DNA of 42,550 bases from Moduliflexus sp964602655 (GTDB lineage: Bacteria; Moduliflexota; Moduliflexia; Moduliflexales; Moduliflexaceae): positions 1-42,550 of the forward strand of contig CAZRSF010000054.1 in NCBI GenBank assembly GCA_964602655.1, written 5' to 3'. Positions within the stretch are counted from its first letter, which is position 1. Each line of letters opens with the position of its first letter. The position numbers and the translations under genes are program-made. The notes below the pieces were generated by a model. The model saw only the letters and a program-made list of their open reading frames with translations, searched no databases and had not been told where the DNA came from. Below, piece after piece: positions 24,447-30,950 of this stretch.

Positions 24447-26948
24447 ATGAACCCGTTTCATACCATCGCCATTCCCCATCCGGATATTCTTGCGCATCGG
24501 CTCTCGCTGGATACGTTCGCCGCAGATTTATGGGATGTGTATCAAGGCCGGTCTGCGAAGGCGTATGCAACGGCTGACACATTTTTTCAGCAGACCTACA
24601 TGACAGAGACCCTGACCCAATTGTTTGCCATCCTCGAATCGCGCTTGCGCGGAGACGGCGGCGAGCCGATATTCTCTCTTCAGGCCGCATCCGGTCACGG
24701 AAAAACCCATGCCTTAATCGCGGCCTACCATCAAGCGGCGCACTGGAATGCCCGGCCAATCGTAATCGTCGGCACTGCGCTGCAAGCGACCGATACGTTG
24801 TGGGGCGCGCTGGAAGAACAATTGACCGGCACGCGCCAATTATTTCTCGACAACACGGCGCCGGGACGCAACGCCTTGCGCCACTTGCTTGCCAAACAAG
24901 GATCGCTGCTCATTCTGATTGACGAATTATTGGCCTATATCACCAAAGCCGCGACGATCCAAATCGGCGAAAGCACGCTTGCGGCGCAAACATTCGTATT
25001 TTTGCAAGAATTGTCCGAGGCGCTTGGCACGTTAGACCGACAAGCCATCATTGTTGCCCTGCCTTCCGGCGCATTCGAGCGCTATGATCAGCAATCGGAA
25101 TGGTTTTTCGGACAAGTTCAGAAAATTTTCGGGGCGCGCGGCAAGATTCTGATGCCGATTCAGGAAGATGACATTCCGCAGATCGTCAGAAAACGCCTGT
25201 ATCCCCAGATTGACGAAGAGGCTCTTCAGGACGCGCTGAATGAATTTATGGAGTACGCCGTTCGAGAATCCTTGATTCCGCCTGGCATAGAGCCAGAGTT
25301 CTACCGCAACCAGATGCGCGCCTCCTATCCGTTCATACCGGAAGTGTTTTCGATGTTAGGGCGACGGTGGAGCAGCTTCGCGGGATTTCATGGCATCTGC
25401 GGCATATTACGCCTTCTCTCGCTCGTGCTCGATCACTGTCAGCGCAAGCCGCTTCCCTATCTCACATTAGCGGATATCGATCTGACAAATCACAATATTC
25501 GGCGGGAATTATTACGGCATGTCGGCGGACAATTCGAGCAGATTATTTTCACCGAGTGGACTGCCGAAAACGCGACGATTCCTCATGCCGACGCGATGGT
25601 CGCACACGAGGCATCCCCCGCCATCCCGATAGCCGAACGCGCCGCAACGGCCATCTTTCTCTGCTCGTTTTCAGACAGCGGCGACATTGGCGCCAGCGCC
25701 GGAGAAATCAAACGCCATGCGTTGCTTCCCCCGCTCTCTTCGCATGTGATATCCGACGTGCTGCATGCGCTTCAAGAACATTTGCATTTCCTGCATGTCC
25801 AGCAGCACTCCTACCACTTTTCTCTTCAGCCGAATCTCAATTTTCTGTTGCTCAAAAGCATGGAACATGTCACGGATCGCGCTGTTGAAGAATTAGAACG
25901 CGATGCGCTGCATAAAACATTGCCGGGAAAAATCTTCGAGGTGGTGCGATGGACGCATGTCTCCGACGAGATTCCCGATCTTCCCACATTACAAATCGTC
26001 GTCCTCAACACGCATGATGAAACCTTTATTCGGCGCGCCATAAAAACGAAAGGGAACATCCCACGCGTGAATCAGAACACGCTCTTGTTCCTGACGCCGG
26101 ATGACGAACAGCAGAACACGCTGACTCAGGTCTTAACGCAGTATCTCGCCTGGGGCATGTTGCTGACCGAAACCGAAGAGACGATTTCCGAGGAACAGAA
26201 GAAGCTCGTGAAATTACGCTGGAAAACGATGGAACACGATGTGGAGGTCGTGATTCGCCGACGCTATTGCCGGCTTGTCGTCCCAAAGAAAGAAGGCATC
26301 GCGACGCACGACGTCGGGCAGCTTCGTTCGGAAACGCACACGACCTTCGAAGAAGACCTGTATGCCTTGTTAGTGTCATCGGGCGAGGTGATCGAAGAGC
26401 TTCCTTCTGCTCTGATAAAAGAACATTGTTTGAAAAATAAACCGTTCATGTTTACCGAACAACTCTTCCGCACCAGCACGACAATGTTAGGAGAACCCCG
26501 CATCGCCAATCGGGCGGTCTGCGAAAACGCGGTGAAACAGGGCGTATTCGAAGGGGCGTTCGGATTAGGGGTGCTGCATGGAAAGCAGTTAATATGCAGC
26601 GCCTTCGAACAAGATGTGTTTTATATGAATTTTTCTGAAGATGAAGTGATTATTCGCGCAGACCTCTGCGCATCGCCCGAAGATTCGTCATCTCAACCCA
26701 GCGCCCTTCGAATAGCGCAGCCGACGATGAGGTCGCCAGAAGACAAGACGCCGATGTCGTCCAGAACGTCCGTGCATCTTCGCGTCCCCTTTTCGAAGAA
26801 ACACTCAACGGCGTTCATGGGCATGTTATACGCGCTGCAACAGCATTTCGAGGATGTCGAGATCGAACTTCACGCGAAAAATGGACAAATCTCAGAACCA
26901 ACCTATCAACAACAGATCGAAGAGATTCTTCAACGAATGCGCAGTTGA
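24447..26948 (+). CDS. DUF499-type AAA-like ATPase, without its usual partners
   Basis: The 833-residue protein has Walker A ASGHGKTHALIAAYH (about 79-93) and Walker B SLLILIDELLAYI (about 152-164), followed by ATIQIGESTLAAQTFVFLQEL and VALPSGAFERYDQ. These match the DUF499 ATPase family as I recall it. Those proteins usually sit beside DUF1156 methylases in loci thought to be anti-phage. No methylase, nuclease or helicase is adjacent here. The C-terminal part (about 480-640) looks like a DUF499 helical/beta extension. GGAGG six bases upstream supports the start. It may be a relic, a stand-alone defence protein or act with unlinked genes. Confidence 0.65.
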   Translation: MNPFHTIAIPHPDILAHRLSLDTFAADLWDVYQGRSAKAYATADTFFQQTYMTETLTQLFAILESRLRGDGGEPIFSLQAASGHGKTHALIAAYHQAAHWNARPIVIVGTALQATDTLWGALEEQLTGTRQLFLDNTAPGRNALRHLLAKQGSLLILIDELLAYITKAATIQIGESTLAAQTFVFLQELSEALGTLDRQAIIVALPSGAFERYDQQSEWFFGQVQKIFGARGKILMPIQEDDIPQIVRKRLYPQIDEEALQDALNEFMEYAVRESLIPPGIEPEFYRNQMRASYPFIPEVFSMLGRRWSSFAGFHGICGILRLLSLVLDHCQRKPLPYLTLADIDLTNHNIRRELLRHVGGQFEQIIFTEWTAENATIPHADAMVAHEASPAIPIAERAATAIFLCSFSDSGDIGASAGEIKRHALLPPLSSHVISDVLHALQEHLHFLHVQQHSYHFSLQPNLNFLLLKSMEHVTDRAVEELERDALHKTLPGKIFEVVRWTHVSDEIPDLPTLQIVVLNTHDETFIRRAIKTKGNIPRVNQNTLLFLTPDDEQQNTLTQVLTQYLAWGMLLTETEETISEEQKKLVKLRWKTMEHDVEVVIRRRYCRLVVPKKEGIATHDVGQLRSETHTTFEEDLYALLVSSGEVIEELPSALIKEHCLKNKPFMFTEQLFRTSTTMLGEPRIANRAVCENAVKQGVFEGAFGLGVLHGKQLICSAFEQDVFYMNFSEDEVIIRADLCASPEDSSSQPSALRIAQPTMRSPEDKTPMSSRTSVHLRVPFSKKHSTAFMGMLYALQQHFEDVEIELHAKNGQISEPTYQQQIEEILQRMRS

Positions 26949-26972
26949 CGAACATTCTCTATAGACCTTATA

Positions 26973-27701
26973 ATGGAAAAAGTGATTACCAAGCAGCAAA
27001 CCCGCGCGACGCTATCCGAGGCGTGGCAGCGCGGCATCATCAAGGCGTTGCCGATTGTGTCCGGCTACATTCCGGTCGGCTTTGCGTATGGCGTGTTGTC
27101 GCAAAAAGCCGGCATCTCGCAATTGAATGCGGTCTTGATGCCGATTCTTCTATATGCCGGAGCGGGGCAATTTATCGCGGTCGGGCTGATTGCCAAGCAC
27201 ACGCCGATGTTTTCGATTATTTTCACGATTTTTATCGTCAACCTGCGGCATTTGATGATGGCGTCAGCGTTAGCGCCCTATCTCAGCCGCTGGCGCAAGC
27301 GCGAACTCGCCGCATTCGGCTTTGAAATGACCGATGAAGCCTTCGCCGTGCATTCGACGAATTTTCCGAAAGGCGTACCGTCGAAAACCGAGGTGTTTGC
27401 CACGAATGTCACCGCCCACGCTTCCTGGATACTCGGCGGCGTGTTGGGCGTTATCGCTGGCCGCCTGATTAAGGATGTCAAGCCGTATGGGCTGGATTAC
27501 GCACTGATTGCGTTATTCATCGCCTTAGTCGTGTTACAGGTGAGAAATCGCATTCAATTCTTTGTGGCAATCTTTACTGGCATATTATCCGTCGTGCTGT
27601 TGCAGGCTGGAGTGGAGCGCTGGAATGTCATTTTCGCGACGCTGATCGGCGCAACGCTCGGGGCGGTCATTGAACAATGGAACAAACAACGATCTTCCTG
27701 A
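26973..27701 (+). CDS. azlC: AzlC-family branched-chain amino acid exporter subunit
   Basis: The 242-residue membrane protein shows the AzlC pattern: ALPIVSGYIPVGFAYGVLSQKAG, LLYAGAGQFIAVGLI, VNLRHLMMASALAPYL and GFEMTDEAFAV. With AzlD it forms an exporter of branched-chain amino acids or analogues. It starts 24 bases after the DUF499 gene and could be co-transcribed with it, although no functional link is known. Confidence 0.93.
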   Translation: MEKVITKQQTRATLSEAWQRGIIKALPIVSGYIPVGFAYGVLSQKAGISQLNAVLMPILLYAGAGQFIAVGLIAKHTPMFSIIFTIFIVNLRHLMMASALAPYLSRWRKRELAAFGFEMTDEAFAVHSTNFPKGVPSKTEVFATNVTAHASWILGGVLGVIAGRLIKDVKPYGLDYALIALFIALVVLQVRNRIQFFVAIFTGILSVVLLQAGVERWNVIFATLIGATLGAVIEQWNKQRSS

Positions 27702-28000
27702 CCATTCTCGGCATGGCATTCGTCACGGCGCTGCCGCGCATTCTGCCGCTGCTGCTGCTCTCGCTGAAACCGCTGCCCGCGTGGTTGATGAGGTGGCTGA
27801 GCTACGTGCCGGTCGCCATTCTGTCGGCGCTGCTGTTCCCATCATTACTCATTATGGATGAACACCTCTCCTTTGCGAAAGAAAATCTGTTTCTCTGGGC
27901 CGCCTTTCCAACGGTTCTGGTGGCCTGGAAAACCCGCAGCTTTCTCGGCGCCGTCGCTGTCGGCATGGGCGCGGTCGCGCTGCTGCGACTGTTGGCGTGA
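27677..28000 (+). CDS. azlD: AzlD-family branched-chain amino acid exporter subunit
   Basis: The 107-residue, four-helix protein shows the AzlD pattern: AFVTALPRILPLLLLSLKPLPAWLMRWLSYVPVAILSALLFP. It overlaps the 3' end of azlC by 25 bases, the usual arrangement of the pair. Palindrome C1 follows it. Confidence 0.9.
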   Translation: MEQTTIFLTILGMAFVTALPRILPLLLLSLKPLPAWLMRWLSYVPVAILSALLFPSLLIMDEHLSFAKENLFLWAAFPTVLVAWKTRSFLGAVAVGMGAVALLRLLA

Positions 28001-28008
28001 ATAACGTC

Positions 28009-28041
28009 AGTTGTCAGACACCTCAAAGATGTCTGACAACT
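28009..28041. terminator. Palindrome family C, copy 1
   Basis: Arms AGTTGTCAGACA and TGTCTGACAACT surround CCTCAAAGA, nearly complementary itself. It lies between the convergent azlD and parE-like genes and may stop both transcripts. Confidence 0.8.
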
Positions 28042-28051
28042 TGAATCAATT

Positions 28052-28390
28052 TTACGCGACTTCATCGCGCAACAATCGGTGAAACAACAGATCGTGCAAA
28101 TCGCGGCGGCTATCCAGCACGGCATGAATCAGCACGTCATCGCCTGAAATCTCGTAAATCATGCGATAGACGCCCGAATGAATTTCTCGATATTCATGAA
28201 TGCCGAGCCGTTCGAGCTCCGGCGGAAAATGGCCGCGTTCGGGCATGTTCGCAAGGCGTTTGGATGCCTCCTCCAACTGCGTAAAGACCTGTTCGGCTTT
28301 CGCGCGAGACACTGCGCTCATCAGATATTGGCAGATTTCGAAAATATCATGTTCGGCATCGCTTACGATCCGCACTTGATACCGCTTCAT
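28052..28390 (-). CDS. RelE/ParE-family toxin
   Basis: The 112-residue protein shows the RelE/ParE pattern: YQVRIVSDAEHDIFEICQYLM, a helical middle with ASKRLANMPERGHFPPELERLG and the beta-strand core YREIHSGVYRMIYEISGDDVLIHAVLDSRRDLHDLL. ParE-type members poison gyrase; RelE-type members cleave mRNA at the ribosome. The target cannot be chosen from sequence. The start overlaps the antitoxin stop by ATGA. Confidence 0.88.
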   Translation of the reverse strand: MKRYQVRIVSDAEHDIFEICQYLMSAVSRAKAEQVFTQLEEASKRLANMPERGHFPPELERLGIHEYREIHSGVYRMIYEISGDDVLIHAVLDSRRDLHDLLFHRLLRDEVA

Positions 28391-28671
28391 TCGGACGCCT
28401 CCCGCAACAACTTCTCTCGAACGCGGGCAAAGACATCATCAGCGGACGCGACTTTCCCTTCTCGAACATGCTGACTGCTGATTGTGAGCATTTTCAACAA
28501 TGCCAGACTGTCCTGCAACGCTTCATACGAGCGAATGTCCAACATCACCGCTCGCGCTTCGCCGCCATCCGTAATGATATAGCTCGATGCTCCATCCGCT
28601 AATTCCCGCAACATGTCGGGCGCATGCGCCTGCAAATACCCCACTGATTTTGTCGCCTGACTGAGTTTCAT
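28387..28671 (-). CDS. Phd/YefM-family antitoxin
   Basis: The 94-residue protein begins MKLSQATKSVGYLQAHAPDMLREL, then YIITDGGEARAVMLDIRSYEAL, the DNA-binding Phd/YefM fold. The C-terminal tail (REGKVASADDVFARVREKLL) would wrap the toxin. GGAGG seven bases upstream supports ATG at 28671 over the frame start at 28749. It probably represses its own promoter. Confidence 0.9.
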   Translation of the reverse strand: MKLSQATKSVGYLQAHAPDMLRELADGASSYIITDGGEARAVMLDIRSYEALQDSLALLKMLTISSQHVREGKVASADDVFARVREKLLREASE

Positions 28672-28747
28672 CTTCTTGCCTCCATCATGTTCGAAAATTT
28701 TTCGTTCTCGTGTCACTCTGTTATTATCTATTCTTCCTGTCATTTTC

Positions 28748-28780
28748 ACCAGTCAGATACCTTCAAGGTGTCTGACTGGT
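28748..28780. repeat. Palindrome family C, copy 2
   Basis: Arms ACCAGTCAGATACCTT and AAGGTGTCTGACTGGT around a single C, with one position that would be G-U in RNA. It lies just upstream of the phd-type gene. Confidence 0.82.
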
Positions 28781-28850
28781 CGAATCACGCGCTGATCTTT
28801 TCATGCAGCCAGATTTCGATCAAATGATCCGCTGTCGTGTGCAATTCTTT
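28781..28850 (-). other. In-frame 21-codon tail after the TumE-like stop
   Basis: Reading past the TGA at 28851 in the same frame gives KELHTTADHLIEIWLHEKIS, an Ala and then a stop. The stretch looks coding (balanced, helical, amphipathic). It may be a relic of another gene or an extension cut off by a nonsense change. Confidence 0.3.
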
Positions 28851-29240
28851 TCAATCGGCGGAAGATGCGCAGTCGTCCATCCGCGACGCATCTTGCAAGC
28901 ATGACGCAATCTCGTGCATCACATCGTCTAAAGAGACATCCCGCGAGGAAACAACGCGATCTTCTTGCCCTTCATGCTTATGATGCGGAAACGTGGCGAT
29001 CTGTTTCCAATGCGCGGCATTATCCCACCGCGCTTTCATTCGTCCGAACCGATCTTGCCAGTGATACGCATATTTCCGCGTTGTTCCGTCGCGTAGGAAC
29101 AGATAATCTTTCACGATCAGACAGGAATCGTCAATGAAAACGATCTTCGCATTCAATCGGGAAGAGGTCGGCTGAATGTCCCACGTCATGATTTCATGCG
29201 TCTTGATGATAGCGGCATAGCGGTCAAGCGCGGCGTTCAT
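28851..29240 (-). CDS. TumE-like (DUF6516) toxin
   Basis: The 129-residue protein resembles the DUF6516/TumE family: a beta-rich core (RLNAKIVFIDDSCLIVKDYLFLRDG, KYAYHWQDRFGRMKARWDNAAHW) ending in TFPHHKHEGQEDRV. Members are toxins of two-gene modules, predicted RNases. ATG at 29240 overlaps the preceding stop by ATGA and is preferred over the upstream frame start. The C-terminal tail is noted separately. Confidence 0.75.
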   Translation of the reverse strand: MNAALDRYAAIIKTHEIMTWDIQPTSSRLNAKIVFIDDSCLIVKDYLFLRDGTTRKYAYHWQDRFGRMKARWDNAAHWKQIATFPHHKHEGQEDRVVSSRDVSLDDVMHEIASCLQDASRMDDCASSAD

Positions 29241-29554
29241 GATTGCTCGACCTCTTGTGCGCGCTGCTCCCATAATCGAAGATTTTCAACCGCAAATTCC
29301 CAATCGAGCGCGTCATCTTCCCATTCGAAATTTTCCGCATTGTCCTGCGCCGCAAGTTTCGCCTGAAACTCCGCGAACGGACATCCGTATTTCGTTTCGA
29401 AATAGCGGTTTTCCACCTGATATTTCTGGAGCAACGCAGCAATCTGAGCGAGCGCGTAATTTTTCAGCAGCGTCATGGGCGAAATCGCCATGTCGTGATA
29501 CAGATGCGCTAACGCAATCGGAATATTGACCGTTTCATAACGAGCGACTGCCAT
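29237..29554 (-). CDS. Probable antitoxin partner of the TumE-like toxin
   Basis: The 105-residue, mostly helical and acidic protein (ALAQIAALLQKYQVENRYFETKYG, NFEWEDDALDWEFAVENL) precedes the toxin and overlaps it by ATGA. GGAGGT lies 6 bases before ATG at 29554; the alternative ATG at 29560 would touch it. I do not recognise a DNA-binding motif; assignment rests on position and size. Confidence 0.65.
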   Translation of the reverse strand: MAVARYETVNIPIALAHLYHDMAISPMTLLKNYALAQIAALLQKYQVENRYFETKYGCPFAEFQAKLAAQDNAENFEWEDDALDWEFAVENLRLWEQRAQEVEQS

Positions 29555-29556
29555 AT

Positions 29557-29622
29557 TCATACCTCCAAAGTTCGATGCGACGCTTCCAGAATCGTCAAGC
29601 CGACCTGCACGTCATAAATCAT
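29557..29622 (-). pseudogene. 3' relic of a DUF2283 gene
   Basis: Codons from 29622 read MIYDVQVGLTILEASHRT, matching the C-terminal WDYQDDQLVGLTILEASHRT of the intact DUF2283 gene at 30224-30490. The DNA is also similar in the two places. Only the last third remains. Its start overlaps the end of the AbrB-like gene and its stop lies in the ribosome site of the next gene. Confidence 0.75.
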
Positions 29623-29821
29623 GCTCATCCTCGCGTTCGATAGTGGTATCAATCCCTTTCAGAAAACCGCGCCGTGTCGGCATCGGTTTCAGCAGAATCA
29701 ACTCAATGCGATTGTCATATTGAACAATCCGCATCTCCTGGCCGGGACGCAAGGCGCAGGCTTTGCGAATCCTCGGCGGAATCATCACATGAAATTTGGG
29801 CGAAACGACAATTGTTTCCAT
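29612..29821 (-). CDS. AbrB/MazE-fold antitoxin, orphan
   Basis: The 69-residue protein METIVVSPKFHVMIPPRIRKAC plus LRPGQEMRIVQYDNRIELI is a swapped-hairpin AbrB/VapB DNA-binding domain, ending FLKGIDTTIEREDE. Such antitoxins normally precede a PIN-domain or MazF toxin. Here only the DUF2283 relic follows, so its toxin is missing. Confidence 0.85.
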   Translation of the reverse strand: METIVVSPKFHVMIPPRIRKACALRPGQEMRIVQYDNRIELILLKPMPTRRGFLKGIDTTIEREDEHDL

Positions 29822-29881
29822 AGATGCGCCTCAAAGATGGTTTATATTACAGCATTATTCATGTGCATTGAACAGGAGAAC

Positions 29882-29914
29882 ACGTGTCAGACACCTTGAA
29901 GGTGTCTGACACGT
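29882..29914. terminator. Palindrome family C, copy 3, with T-run
   Basis: ACGTGTCAGACACCTT and AAGGTGTCTGACACGT form a perfect 16-base stem around one G. The plus-strand side ends in six T, so it reads as a rho-independent terminator on that strand. It lies between the nuclease-like trio and the AbrB-like gene. Confidence 0.85.
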
Positions 29915-29963
29915 TTTTTGACATCCTTCGTTTCATTAGGCATGAGCCGCCTTCAGCGCGACC

Positions 29964-30227
29964 TCATCGAACATCAAGACAGGAACGCTGGCTGATACGC
30001 GGGGCGTTCGTCACGATGTCCTGGCGTTGCAGCATCTCGAAAATCTGCTGCCCCACTTCGGCATTGACGACTTTTTCGCCGCATTGCGAACAGACGCCCG
30101 CCCGCACGTTCCGCATGACCAGCAATTCGCCGTTGATCCAGAAATCCTGCGTGATCAAGCATTCTTCGAGCGGCGTGCCGCACATATCGCATTCCCCATA
30201 ATCATGGGGATTCTCGAATTTCATCAT
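29964..30227 (-). CDS. YgiT-type zinc-finger antitoxin-like protein
   Basis: The 87-residue protein has two Cys pairs, CDMC (about 13-16) and CSQC (about 46-49), as in YgiT/MqsA N-terminal zinc domains. The C-terminal part (AEVGQQIFEMLQRQD) lacks a clear helix-turn-helix. Start ATGATGA overlaps the DUF2283 stop. Confidence 0.85.
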   Translation of the reverse strand: MMKFENPHDYGECDMCGTPLEECLITQDFWINGELLVMRNVRAGVCSQCGEKVVNAEVGQQIFEMLQRQDIVTNAPRISQRSCLDVR

Positions 30228-30490
30228 GAAGATCGTTGTGTTCGCCCCGTTCGATGCGAGGCTTCCAGAATCGTCAGGCCAACCAGTTGATCATCCTGAT
30301 AATCCCAAATAATGCCGTCCTCGCGCATGTCGCTATGCGTGGAAGCGGGATGCTCGACGAAATGTAGATAGACGACATCGGCGTCAGCGTCATAATCGAG
30401 CCATAATTTCGTCGCGGGCAGTTTGATAAAATTCGTCATCATATTGAACACATACTGCATGTGTTTCGTATCTAAGAGTTCTGCGACCAT
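30224..30490 (-). CDS. DUF2283 protein
   Basis: The 88-residue protein has the DUF2283 core LWLDYDADADVVYLHFVEHP and IIWDYQDDQLVGLTILEAS. Its first 19 bases overlap the nuclease-like gene and it ends in an ATGA overlap with the YgiT-type gene. Function of the family is unknown; position suggests an antitoxin-module role. Confidence 0.85.
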   Translation of the reverse strand: MVAELLDTKHMQYVFNMMTNFIKLPATKLWLDYDADADVVYLHFVEHPASTHSDMREDGIIWDYQDDQLVGLTILEASHRTGRTQRSS

Positions 30491-30774
30491 AAGACCATCC
30501 TGCGGTTGAATGATCGGGCAAGAAAGGCGGTGATGATAAACCCGTCTTCCCGATTGAGTTCTTTATACACGACATGCAAAAATTGATCGCGGCCAAGCGC
30601 CAGCACAGCCACCAACGATCCGGCATACCCCCGCAAAATGCACGTTGGCCGTTCTATCGCCTCAAACATGCGTTCTTCATACACGGCCATATACGGCTTG
30701 TTGCTGACGATATGCTCCCAGCGTTCGGCGGTCAAGCGAATCGGGACGCGGTTCATCGAATAGACAATCTCCAT
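30472..30774 (-). CDS. Barnase/RelE-like nuclease-fold protein (PBECR-like)
   Basis: The 100-residue protein shows PIRLTAERWEHIVSNKP, FEAIERPTCILRGYAG, LHVVYKELNREDGFIITAFLARS, the strand-helix pattern of phage-type barnase/EndoU/colicin/RelE-like (PBECR) nucleases: an E/H-containing helix, then a sheet. It heads a three-gene overlapping set with DUF2283 and YgiT-type genes, and is the likely toxin. GAGGGG two bases upstream of ATG supports the start. Confidence 0.55.
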   Translation of the reverse strand: MEIVYSMNRVPIRLTAERWEHIVSNKPYMAVYEERMFEAIERPTCILRGYAGSLVAVLALGRDQFLHVVYKELNREDGFIITAFLARSFNRRMVLWSQNS

Positions 30775-30859
30775 GACCCCTCTCCATGAACTGTCATGAT
30801 TTCTTACAAAATATCAAAAGGATTTGCGCGATGTTATCCTTTCTTACACCTATCCTTGT

Positions 30860-30916
30860 AGTTCTTGAGGCGCTGCCCCAAACCCCGCCAAAGGGGATCG
30901 CCCCCCTCTGGATTCC
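30860..30916. repeat. GC-rich hairpin-forming block downstream of the kinase gene
   Basis: Contains CCCC-GCCAAA-GGGG and GGGG-ATCG-CCCC (30893-30904), about 50 bases downstream of the kinase stop. It may serve as a terminator; hairpins near this place are also required downstream of DGR variable regions. Confidence 0.5.
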
Positions 30917-30950
30917 CCAAGCGTAAAAAACAAGGGTAAAGAAAAAATCC

